Positions 1 to 6,231 of a stretch of 18,842 nucleotides of DNA are shown here, piece after piece. A program made the position numbers and the translations under genes. The notes under the pieces were generated by a model. That model made no database searches. It saw only the letters and a list, made by a program, of their open reading frames with translations, and was not told where the DNA came from. The stretch lies in assembly GCA_031277235.1 (NCBI GenBank), contig JAITMT010000440.1:1-18842 (forward strand), given 5' to 3'. The number at the start of each line of letters is the position of its first letter. The first letter of the stretch is position 1. The stretch comes from Tannerella sp. (GTDB taxonomy: Bacteria; Bacteroidota; Bacteroidia; Bacteroidales; Tannerellaceae).

Positions 1-12
1 AAAAATACGCCC

Positions 13-20
13 TATATTTG
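13..20 (+). promoter_or_regulatory. -7 promoter element for ssb
   Basis: TATATTTG matches the Bacteroidetes -7 consensus TAnnTTTG. It lies about 34 bases before the ssb ATG, which leaves a short leader. The matching -33 element would fall before the first base of the window, so only half of the promoter can be judged. Confidence 0.55.
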
Positions 21-53
21 TATGGTAAATATGAACGAAAAAAGTAAAAAATT

Positions 54-494
54 ATGTCTTTGAACAAAGTAATTTTGATTGGAAATGTAGGGAAAGACCC
101 TGATATTCGGTATTTTGACAATGGAAATGCAATTGCCAATTTCCCCATGGCAACATCCGAAAGAGGCTATAAACTGGCAAACGGAACCGAGATTCCCGAA
201 CGCACGGAATGGCACAATATTGTTGCGACGCGCGACCGTGCGCAATTTGTCGAAAAATACGTAAAAAAAGGCTCGTCGGTTTATGTGGAAGGAAAAATCC
301 GTTCCCGTAATTACGATGATAAGGACGGGATTAAGAGGTACATCACGGAAATTTTTGCCGACCGCATAGAGTTTTATTCGAGCGGCAGCCCTCGCCGCGA
401 GGATAATCAGGCTGAAACGGCGACAGTTTCAACACTCCCGGCAGCCCCGGAAGTGCCGCCTGCGCCGGAACAAGCCGACGACTTGCCGTTTTAA
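54..494 (+). CDS. ssb: single-stranded DNA-binding protein
   Basis: This 146-residue protein is a bacterial SSB, which coats single-stranded DNA during replication, recombination and repair. Residues 1-110 form the OB fold, starting MSLNKVILIGNVGKDPDIRY and containing the family's characteristic EWHNIV and VEGKIRSR segments. A Pro/Ala-rich linker follows, and the protein ends in the acidic tip DDLPF that recruits partner proteins. Its length is usual for Bacteroidetes SSB. The ATG at 54 gives the canonical N-terminus and sits just downstream of a TAnnTTTG element. It is followed after 26 bases by gldE on the same strand, an order I recall as common in this phylum. Confidence 0.96.
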   Translation: MSLNKVILIGNVGKDPDIRYFDNGNAIANFPMATSERGYKLANGTEIPERTEWHNIVATRDRAQFVEKYVKKGSSVYVEGKIRSRNYDDKDGIKRYITEIFADRIEFYSSGSPRREDNQAETATVSTLPAAPEVPPAPEQADDLPF

Positions 495-520
495 CAGTTA
501 GTGTCCTAAATTTCAGAACT

Positions 521-1810
521 TTGGAAGCAGACCCTTATTCCCCGATGCAGCTGTGGGAAATGGCATTTGACCGACATATCATGTTGTTTTCGACAGCGAT
601 TGTTATCATGCTGATAAGTTTGGGTACTACTGCCGTTTTGTCGGCAGGTGAAAGCGCCGTCGCCTCGCTCACGCAGGACGAACTGGACGAAATTGAGGAA
701 CGTAACTCGCGGATTGACAAACTGATTTTGTTTCTGGCTGATTATCTGCAACTCACGAGAACTTCCAGTCGCATATTTCAGTTTATACTATTGATTGTCA
801 CAGCGTTATCGGGAACTTATCTGGTAGCCCTATTCGTTTTGCCTGTCCCTAATATAATGTACGCGATGTTGTTTTTGGCGGTTACGCTGTTGTGGCTCTT
901 TTTTTACGGAATCCTGCCGAAATGGCTGTTCCCAAACCGGCTCAAAACGGCGCGTATCGTGGCTCCGGTGTTGAAACTGGCTGTCAATCTGTGCAAACCG
1001 TTTGTGTTATTGACCAATTTCCCGGTTGAAAATCCGGACGCCGAACAATCGCGACAATCATCTGCAATCCTTGATAATGAGGCTCCCAACAGCATTTACG
1101 AAGAAAAGGAGATGCTCGAAGAAATCATCCATTTCTATGACAAAAAGGCAGGTGAAATCATGACCCCGCGAACCGACATCGAAGCCATTGATATTAAGAG
1201 CAATATAGACGAAGTCATTAAAATCATCGTGGATTCCGGCTATTCGCGCATCCCCGTTTACGAAGAAGATGAAGATGATATTCAGGGCATTTTGTACGTG
1301 AAAGACGTACTTCCAGCCTTGCAGCGCCACAAAACGGCGGAATTTAACTGGCAATCGCTCATTCGGAAACCGTATTTTGTGCCCGAATCCAAGAAAATCG
1401 AAAGCCTGCTCGGAGAGTTGCGCGCCAACAAAACGCATCTCGCAATCGTGGTTGACGAGTTTGGCTGCACCGCCGGCTTGGTTACGATGGAAGACATCAT
1501 TGAAGAGATAATCGGCGATATATCAGACGAATACGACCAGGACGAACATTCCTTCATGGCGTTGCCCGACGGAAGTTACATTTTTGAAGGGAAAACGCAG
1601 TTGAACGACTTTTTCCGCGAAACAGGCGTGCCGCCGTCCGATTTCAGCGAACTGACCGAAGAAGCGGAGACGTTGACAGGTTTGCTGCTCGCCATCAAGG
1701 GAACATTACCGAAAAGGCGTGATACTGTGGATTATAAGAATTACAAATTCCGTATTCTCGAAGCCGACGAACGTCGCGTTTTGAAGGTGAAATTCAGTAT
1801 CAATCCCTGA
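521..1810 (+). CDS. gldE: GldE-like CNNM/CBS/CorC-HlyC membrane protein
   Basis: This 429-residue protein has the layout of the HlyC/CorC (CNNM, DUF21) family and matches GldE, a gliding and type IX secretion associated membrane protein also found in non-gliding Bacteroidetes. Hydrophobic segments lie at about residues 21-50, 86-108 and 111-137. A CBS pair follows, beginning EIMTPRTDIEAI at 212 and continuing with THLAIVVDEFGCTAGLVTMEDIIEEIIGDI near 305-334. The C-terminus from about 345 is the small CorC_HlyC domain. The start is TTG at 521, giving MEADPYS, which resembles the start I recall for GldE. An in-frame ATG at 545 would remove eight residues and is the alternative. Placement directly before gldD supports GldE over a generic hemolysin-like transporter. 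The biochemical role of GldE is not settled. Confidence 0.85.
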   Translation: MEADPYSPMQLWEMAFDRHIMLFSTAIVIMLISLGTTAVLSAGESAVASLTQDELDEIEERNSRIDKLILFLADYLQLTRTSSRIFQFILLIVTALSGTYLVALFVLPVPNIMYAMLFLAVTLLWLFFYGILPKWLFPNRLKTARIVAPVLKLAVNLCKPFVLLTNFPVENPDAEQSRQSSAILDNEAPNSIYEEKEMLEEIIHFYDKKAGEIMTPRTDIEAIDIKSNIDEVIKIIVDSGYSRIPVYEEDEDDIQGILYVKDVLPALQRHKTAEFNWQSLIRKPYFVPESKKIESLLGELRANKTHLAIVVDEFGCTAGLVTMEDIIEEIIGDISDEYDQDEHSFMALPDGSYIFEGKTQLNDFFRETGVPPSDFSELTEEAETLTGLLLAIKGTLPKRRDTVDYKNYKFRILEADERRVLKVKFSINP

Positions 1811-1872
1811 CGGGAATTCGTAAATTTGTATTGATAATGAGCAGTTTAAGAGGAATAATTTCATGTTGGCTT

Positions 1873-1905
1873 AACTCTAACAGGGTTTTGAACCCTGTTA
1901 GAGTT
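1873..1905. repeat. 15-bp perfect inverted repeat hairpin
   Basis: AACTCTAACAGGGTT at 1873-1887 and its exact reverse complement at 1891-1905 are separated by three bases. The perfect 15-bp stem would fold strongly in RNA or as a cruciform. No T-run follows, so it is a poor intrinsic terminator for gldE. It looks more like a dispersed palindromic repeat, which needs genome-wide copy counting. Confidence 0.75.
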
Positions 1906-1969
1906 GAACAGCGCCTCCTTCCTCCGGGTAAGACTGTTAAATTCTCTGCTAAATTGTCTTTATTTTGGC

Positions 1970-2158
1970 ATTCCGTTAGGAAGGCCTCGCTTGGTAGAAA
2001 GGTCAAAGCCTACCCTAACCCCTCCGAAGGAGGGGGATTCCCTCCCAAAAACTCTTTTTCCTTTTTCTTCCCCTTGTGGGGGAAGTCCCGAAGGGGATGG
2101 GGGCTTGGAGGATTGGGGGAGGGGCTGTTTTCTACCGAGCGATATTCCCTACGGGAAT
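1970..2158. repeat. Candidate composite repeat with ~30-bp inverted ends
   Basis: Bases 1970-2000 read closely like the reverse complement of 2129-2158. Both contain ATTCC, TAGG, TCGCT and GGTAGAAA in the same order with a few differences. The ends enclose two G/C-rich palindromes: CCCCTCC-GAA-GGAGGGG at 2019-2035 and CTTCCCC...GGGGAAG at 2067-2085. The right arm carries its own hairpin, ATTCCC-TAC-GGGAAT at 2144-2158. No transposase is present. The structure fits a non-autonomous REP- or MITE-like element, but target-site duplications were not identified. Confidence 0.5.
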
Positions 2159-2195
2159 GGAAAATACCAGCCCTATTCCCCTCAAAGGCGGGCTT

Positions 2196-2219
2196 CCCCT
2201 CTCCCCCTGTGGAGAGGGG
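2196..2219. repeat. REP-like G/C palindrome overlapping the gldD start
   Basis: CCCCTCTCC at 2196-2204 pairs with GGAGAGGGG at 2211-2219 across a six-base loop, and the G-rich run continues to about 2233. Sequences of this style recur between genes in many Bacteroidetes and other bacterial genomes (recalled, not searched). Its second arm contains the GTG codon at 2209-2211 proposed as the gldD start. Confidence 0.65.
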
Positions 2220-2790
2220 TTGGGGGAGAGGTGTAATCTTCCTGTTCACATTTTTCCTAATAATTTCATGCTCAAACAATTATACGCCAAAACCGCAGGG
2301 CTATTTACGTTTCGATCCGCCGCCCGTAAATTATACATCCTTGAATGTAAACGATTTACCTTACAAATTCAATGTTTCGCACCTGACAACGATAGAGATA
2401 CCGCCTACAGACAGCGCAGAATGCTGGATAAATATTGATTATCAACAATTTAATGCAAAAATTTATTGCAGTTTCGAGGCAATCACACCGCAAACGCTCG
2501 GCGATTTTACGGAAGACTGCCGCAAACTCGTTGCCCGAACAGTCAAAAATGCGTCGGCAATCAACGAAAAAACATACGAAAATGTTGATAACAAGGTATA
2601 TGCAACCCTTTTTGAAATAGAAGGCGAGACGGCTTCGCCGTTGCAATTCATGCTGACGGACAGTTCTTCGCGCTTTTTTCGCGGCGCGCTGTATTTTGAA
2701 TGCAAGCCCGACGCCGATTCGCTGGCGCCCTATACGGCGCTTTTGCGAAATGACGTCATCGAGTTGATACAAACATTTGAATGGAAATAG
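2209..2790 (+). CDS. gldD: GldD-like gliding motility lipoprotein
   Basis: The predicted product is a 193-residue lipoprotein of the GldD family, which is needed for gliding and type IX secretion in Flavobacterium and widely kept in Bacteroidetes. The mature part begins with Cys21 in IISC, a good lipobox, followed by SNNYTPKPQGYLRF, the family's conserved N-terminal block. Length agrees with GldD. No in-frame ATG lies close to the signal peptide. GTG at 2209 gives MERGWGRG and then a hydrophobic stretch, a sound lipoprotein signal, but its charged n-region is encoded by a G-rich repeat. Upstream in-frame starts (TTG 1831, ATG 1837) would add an implausible low-complexity leader of over 120 residues. 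The stop overlaps the PPTase start by ten bases. Family assignment is firm; the start is inferred. Confidence 0.8.
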   Translation: MERGWGRGVIFLFTFFLIISCSNNYTPKPQGYLRFDPPPVNYTSLNVNDLPYKFNVSHLTTIEIPPTDSAECWINIDYQQFNAKIYCSFEAITPQTLGDFTEDCRKLVARTVKNASAINEKTYENVDNKVYATLFEIEGETASPLQFMLTDSSSRFFRGALYFECKPDADSLAPYTALLRNDVIELIQTFEWK

Positions 2791-3413
2791 AAATGCCTGT
2801 AATTCAATCGAATACATCGCCTGCAATGGCTGTCTGGAAAATCACGGAAACTGCCTCCGAATTGATGGAATTGCTTAATTCTAAGGATAATAGCGAATTG
2901 GAATACATTAAGACCATCAAATCCGAAACGCGAAAAAAGGAATACCTGGCTGTTCGCCTGTTATTGAGGGATTTAACGCAGAAAAATTTTACAATCGCCT
3001 ATCATCCGGATGGCTCGCCGTATTTGACAAATAACAGTAAATTGAATATAAGTATTTCACATACAAAAGATTACGCAGCCGTCATATTAAGCGAAGAAAC
3101 CGCGCCGGGAATTGATATTGAATATTGCTCTCCGCGCGCCTGGAAATTGAAGGAGCGTTTTTTGAGCGTTGATGAATTGAAATTCGCTGAAAATGAAAAT
3201 ATTGCGACTGTTTTTTGGTGCGCCAAAGAAACGGCTTTCAAAGCATTGAAACAGGAAAATATGGATTTCATCCGGCATCTGACGGTCGTTGCGTTTTCCG
3301 GCGAGGAAAATACAGGCGTTCTGAAAATTAGGGAACAAAAGACTGAAAACAGACAAATATTTACAATAAACTATTCTTTATCAGGTAGTTATATTTTAAC
3401 ATGGACTACATAA
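2781..3413 (+). CDS. 4'-phosphopantetheinyl transferase
   Basis: This 210-residue protein belongs to the Sfp-type phosphopantetheinyl transferases, which move the phosphopantetheine arm from coenzyme A to the serine of carrier proteins. Visible motifs are SISHTKDYAAVIL at 91-103, GIDIE at 110-114 (Asp112 and Glu114 as Mg ligands) and FWCAKETAFKALK at 145-157 (Glu150 and Lys154 of the WxxKEAxxK signature). The two-half-domain layout fits this family rather than trimeric AcpS. The start may be ATG 2781, overlapping gldD by ten bases, or ATG 2793 just after the gldD stop. No other PPTase is in the window, so it is a candidate activator of the ACP at 8469; that link is inference. Confidence 0.88.
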   Translation: MEIEMPVIQSNTSPAMAVWKITETASELMELLNSKDNSELEYIKTIKSETRKKEYLAVRLLLRDLTQKNFTIAYHPDGSPYLTNNSKLNISISHTKDYAAVILSEETAPGIDIEYCSPRAWKLKERFLSVDELKFAENENIATVFWCAKETAFKALKQENMDFIRHLTVVAFSGEENTGVLKIREQKTENRQIFTINYSLSGSYILTWTT

Positions 3414-4130
3414 ATGGAGGGATTTGAAGGCATATCTATCAATACGGAAAGTGTGTCGAACGATACGCTGCTGGTTTTTGTACTTGTGTTGCTGTCCATT
3501 TTCGCGGTGGTTTTCCGGCAAAATGCGTCCCTGCTGGGCAAAATGTTCAGTGATATTGGCAGTAAAGAGCAGAAAGACAATATGTTCGACACAGCCGACA
3601 AGGAAAATTTTCTGTTCAACGGTTTTATGAATTTTCAATCCGTTGCGCTGCTGGGCATCTATGTTTTTGCCTGGGCGGTGAAAACCGGATATTTTGTGAT
3701 GCCGGACACGAAAACAACACTCTTGACTGTCAGTGTGTTGATGCTGATTTTTTTTATCTTTTATCTCTTGAGAAAGATGATATACAGCGGTTTACTGTAT
3801 ATTTTTGCGGAAAGCGCAGACTATTCATTTTTGCGCATTTACTACCGCTCGATGTTCCAATTATGGGGCGTTTTTCTCTATATTCCGGTTCTTTGGATAC
3901 TGTTGGTTGAAGATTATATTTTATTTTCCATTATTTTACTGATTATAAGTTATTTAATAGTCAGAATAATATTGACTTTCAGATTTATTTACATATTTTT
4001 CGGTAAAAACATATGGTTTTTGTTTTTAAGTTTGTACCTTTGCACCCAGGAAATTGTTCCTTTGGTGTTTTTGTACAAGGGGCTGATTTATTTGTATAAT
4101 ATTATCGGAAATTCTAATATATGGCAGTGA
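3414..4130 (+). CDS. DUF4271 multi-pass membrane protein
   Basis: The 238-residue product is strongly hydrophobic, with about six or seven membrane segments near residues 18-37, 73-92, 99-119, 145-163, 166-187 and 200-235. The CTQEIVPL block close to the C-terminus and the gene's position before hemD agree with the DUF4271 family of Bacteroidetes. Its function is unknown. It starts on the base after the PPTase stop and overlaps hemD by ten bases, so it is almost certainly translated within the same operon. Confidence 0.75.
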   Translation: MEGFEGISINTESVSNDTLLVFVLVLLSIFAVVFRQNASLLGKMFSDIGSKEQKDNMFDTADKENFLFNGFMNFQSVALLGIYVFAWAVKTGYFVMPDTKTTLLTVSVLMLIFFIFYLLRKMIYSGLLYIFAESADYSFLRIYYRSMFQLWGVFLYIPVLWILLVEDYILFSIILLIISYLIVRIILTFRFIYIFFGKNIWFLFLSLYLCTQEIVPLVFLYKGLIYLYNIIGNSNIWQ

Positions 4131-4906
4131 TTACCAAGAAAATGCTTATATCGCAACCTGAGCCGAGCTCGGGAAAATCTCCTTATTTTGACATTGCTAA
4201 AAAGTATGATGTGGGGATCGTTTTTCGTCCTTTTGTGAAGGTAGAACCGCTGAGTTCCAAAGAGTTCAGGCAACAGCGCGTCTCGATTCTCGACTACGGG
4301 GCAGTGGTTTTTACGGCTCGTACGGCAGTGGATCATTTTTTCAAACTTTGTGAAGAAATGAGAATTTCGATTCCCGAAACGATGAAATATTTTTGCATCT
4401 CGGAAACGATTGCCGTTTACTTGCAAAAATACACGATTTACCGGAAACGCAAGATTTTTTTTGGTCAAAACGGACAGATGGACGATTTGGCAAAACTGAT
4501 TTGCAAGCATCCGAAAGAGAAATATCTCATTCCCGTTTCGGATGTTCACAATGATGACTGGACGGCGTCGCTCGACGTTAAAAAGGTCAATTACAAGACT
4601 GCCGTCTTCTATCGTACCGTGCACAACGATTTCGGGAAAAATGAAAAGTTTAATTACAATATCTTGCTGTTTTTCAGCCCTACAGGTATTGCTGCCCTGC
4701 TGAAAAATTTCCCCAAATTCAAGCAAAAGGAAATTGTCATCGGCTGTTTCGGTCCGACAACGACCAAAGCCGCTTTGGATGCAGGTTTGAGGGTTGATAT
4801 CGAAGCGCCTACGCCCAAAGCACCTTCGATGACGACAGCCCTCGAACTTTATCTCAAAAAGGAAGCAAAAGAAGCAAGCGCCGCCAAGAAAAATGGAAGT
4901 CGTTGA
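4121..4906 (+). CDS. hemD: uroporphyrinogen-III synthase (HemD family)
   Basis: The 261-residue protein fits HemD, the cytoplasmic enzyme that cyclises hydroxymethylbilane to uroporphyrinogen III for haem, sirohaem and cobamides. HemD sequences diverge widely. Recognisable parts are the N-terminal KMLISQPEP strand, the FTARTAVDHFF segment near 64-74, the FFSPTGIAALL segment near 184-194 and CFGPTTTKAALDAGLRVDIEAPTPK near 209-233, the usual C-terminal signature. A Lys/Ala-rich tail follows. It overlaps DUF4271 by ten bases and rnpA by 14. No other tetrapyrrole gene is nearby, as is usual for this locus. Confidence 0.88.
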   Translation: MAVITKKMLISQPEPSSGKSPYFDIAKKYDVGIVFRPFVKVEPLSSKEFRQQRVSILDYGAVVFTARTAVDHFFKLCEEMRISIPETMKYFCISETIAVYLQKYTIYRKRKIFFGQNGQMDDLAKLICKHPKEKYLIPVSDVHNDDWTASLDVKKVNYKTAVFYRTVHNDFGKNEKFNYNILLFFSPTGIAALLKNFPKFKQKEIVIGCFGPTTTKAALDAGLRVDIEAPTPKAPSMTTALELYLKKEAKEASAAKKNGSR

Positions 4907-5303
4907 ACGGCATTTTTTTCCAAAACAGGAACGGCTCTGTCTAAAAAGAGAAATTAATAGCCTGTTTGACACCGGATTGTCTTTTGTCGTTCATCCGTTG
5001 CGGGTTTTATACGCATCGGGACCGGACATTTCAAAATCCGGCATTTCGATTCTGATCAGCGTACCGAAAAAACGGTTCAAGCACGCCGTTAAACGAAACA
5101 GAATCAAGCGTTTAATTCGCGAAACTTACCGACTGAACAATGACGGGCTGAAATCTGCCGTGCTTCAAAAAGGTCAAAGATTGCAAGTTGCGTTGATGTA
5201 TATTTCCAACGATTTACCGGCATATAAACAGATGGAAACGGGGATGATAAAAGTGATAAAAATACTTGAAAATAAGTTAGTTGATGAACAGACTGCTGGC
5301 TAA
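4893..5303 (+). CDS. rnpA: ribonuclease P protein component
   Basis: This 136-residue basic protein is the protein subunit of RNase P, which works with the catalytic RNA to trim tRNA 5' leaders. The diagnostic RNR motif is present in VPKKRFKHAVKRNRIKRLIRE near residues 57-77, and the start ERHFFPKQERLCLKREINSLF is also typical. Length is normal. It overlaps hemD by 14 bases and yidD by about 20. The rnpA-yidD pairing is conserved in many bacteria. Here rpmH is not upstream, which is common in Bacteroidetes. Confidence 0.94.
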   Translation: MEVVERHFFPKQERLCLKREINSLFDTGLSFVVHPLRVLYASGPDISKSGISILISVPKKRFKHAVKRNRIKRLIRETYRLNNDGLKSAVLQKGQRLQVALMYISNDLPAYKQMETGMIKVIKILENKLVDEQTAG

Positions 5304-5505
5304 AATACTTTCTTTGCCGATTCTTTTTTACCGGCATTTCATTTCTCCGCTCACGCCGGCAAGTTGCAGGTTTGTCCCGACCTGTTCCGAATATGCCTTG
5401 CAGGCGTTGCAAAAACACGGACCGTTCAAAGGCAGTCTGCTCGCTATTAAGCGAATACTGAGATGTCATCCCTGGGGCGGCAGCGGTTATGACCCGGTGC
5501 CTTGA
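5284..5505 (+). CDS. yidD: membrane protein insertion efficiency factor YidD
   Basis: The 73-residue product is YidD, a small peripheral inner-membrane protein that assists YidC-dependent insertion. The family core CRFVPTCSEYALQALQKHG is present, along with RILRCHPWGGSGYDPVP, where the protein ends. The ATG at 5284 is preferred; a TTG one codon earlier at 5281 is possible. It overlaps the end of rnpA by 20 bases, which suggests translational coupling. Confidence 0.94.
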   Translation: MNRLLAKILSLPILFYRHFISPLTPASCRFVPTCSEYALQALQKHGPFKGSLLAIKRILRCHPWGGSGYDPVP

Positions 5506-5510
5506 CAGCC

Positions 5511-5540
5511 CCTCCTTAATCCTCCTCTCAAGGGAAGGAG
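5511..5540. repeat. Imperfect palindromic repeat after yidD
   Basis: The 60-base gap between yidD and the TatD gene holds a pyrimidine/purine palindrome. CTCCT at 5522-5526 pairs with AGGAG at 5536-5540, and an outer TCCTT precedes it. In style it resembles the C/T-rich repeats upstream of gldD. No T-run follows it on the + strand, so a terminator role is weak. Confidence 0.4.
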
Positions 5541-5565
5541 TAAGAGAACCAACAATTAAAATGAT

Positions 5566-6219
5566 ATGATTTTTTATGACATACATTCGCATCAATTATT
5601 TGATAATAAGGATATTGTAACCATAAAATCCATTGATTTGGGTGTTGTGGAGGATATTGTTCCGATAAAAGATGAAATCATCCATCAGAAAGATGCACTT
5701 TTTTCAGTCGGGATACATCCCTGGAATCCGGATAGAGATAAAATATTGGAATTAAGGGAATTACTACGTTTGGAAAATGTTGTTGCCATCGGTGAAGCAG
5801 GTTTGGATAAACTGAAACCTGATTTAACAATACAAAGACAACTCTTTGAAATACAGGCGCAAATAGCGGAAGAAACCGGTAAACCGTTGATAATCCATTG
5901 TGTCAAAGCATGGAGCGAACTGCTCGAAACAAAAAAACGATTAAAACCTTCAACAATCTGGATTGTTCACGGATTTCGAGGCGGAGAGAAACTGGCTGAA
6001 CAACTGATAGATGCGGGGATGTATCTGTCTTTTGGCGCATTTTTTAATCCCGAATCGCTGAAAAAAGCCTGGCAAGCAAAACGTCTTTTTGTTGAAACGG
6101 ATGATAAACCGATTGATATACAGGATGTTTATGCGAAAATATCAAAAACGCTCTCTATCTCTCCTGCCGAACTTTCGGGAGAATTGGCAAAAAATTTCTA
6201 TCTTTGCGCCTTGAAATAA
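5566..6219 (+). CDS. TatD-family metal-dependent hydrolase
   Basis: This 217-residue protein belongs to the TatD family of amidohydrolase-fold enzymes, typically metal-dependent DNases or phosphoesterases. Ligand motifs appear in order: DIHSH (His7, His9), GEAGLD (Glu77), IIHCV (His111), VHGFRGG (His135) and ETDD (Asp179). It is clearly shorter than classical TatD of about 260 residues, and the motif is ETDD rather than ETDxP. This fits the short TatD-like branch common in Bacteroidetes. The ATG at 5566 gives MIFYDIHSH, with the first metal motif at the expected place. The substrate cannot be told from sequence. Confidence 0.87.
   Translation: MIFYDIHSHQLFDNKDIVTIKSIDLGVVEDIVPIKDEIIHQKDALFSVGIHPWNPDRDKILELRELLRLENVVAIGEAGLDKLKPDLTIQRQLFEIQAQIAEETGKPLIIHCVKAWSELLETKKRLKPSTIWIVHGFRGGEKLAEQLIDAGMYLSFGAFFNPESLKKAWQAKRLFVETDDKPIDIQDVYAKISKTLSISPAELSGELAKNFYLCALK
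6199..6206 (+). promoter_or_regulatory. -7 promoter element for tyrS
   Basis: TATCTTTG followed by C is an exact Bacteroidetes -7 match, 26 bases before the tyrS ATG and inside the last codons of the TatD gene. No clear TTTG lies 19-20 bases upstream, so the -33 half is weak. Confidence 0.45.
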
Positions 6220-6231
6220 ACAATTATTACG

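Larger units (their letters stand above)
1811..2208. other. Repeat-rich gldE-gldD intergenic region
   Basis: These 398 bases hold no convincing gene of their own. An open frame runs through them into gldD from 1831, but its translation is low-complexity Gly/Pro/Arg-rich sequence, as expected from G- and C-rich palindromes. The region is a patchwork of inverted repeats at 1873-1905, 2019-2035, 2067-2085, 2144-2158 and 2196-2219. Several are enclosed by a longer imperfect inverted repeat with arms 1970-2000 and 2129-2158. A TAAATTTG element at 1821-1828 could be a -7 box, but no -33 element is correctly spaced from it. Confidence 0.7.

Noticed and set aside
1831..2208. A 5' extension of gldD or a separate small protein
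   Set aside because: The translation is Pro/Gly/Arg-rich repeat-derived sequence, several frames are open at once there, and the extension would bury a clear lipoprotein signal.
4035..4042. TACCTTTG as a promoter for hemD
   Set aside because: It lies inside DUF4271 coding sequence 79 bases before hemD, has no -33 element, and hemD overlaps DUF4271 as in an operon.
4088..4972. Long antisense open frame opposite hemD
   Set aside because: It is a shadow of hemD: the + strand gene has clear HemD motifs, while the antisense product is Cys/Phe/Arg-rich with no recognisable domain.
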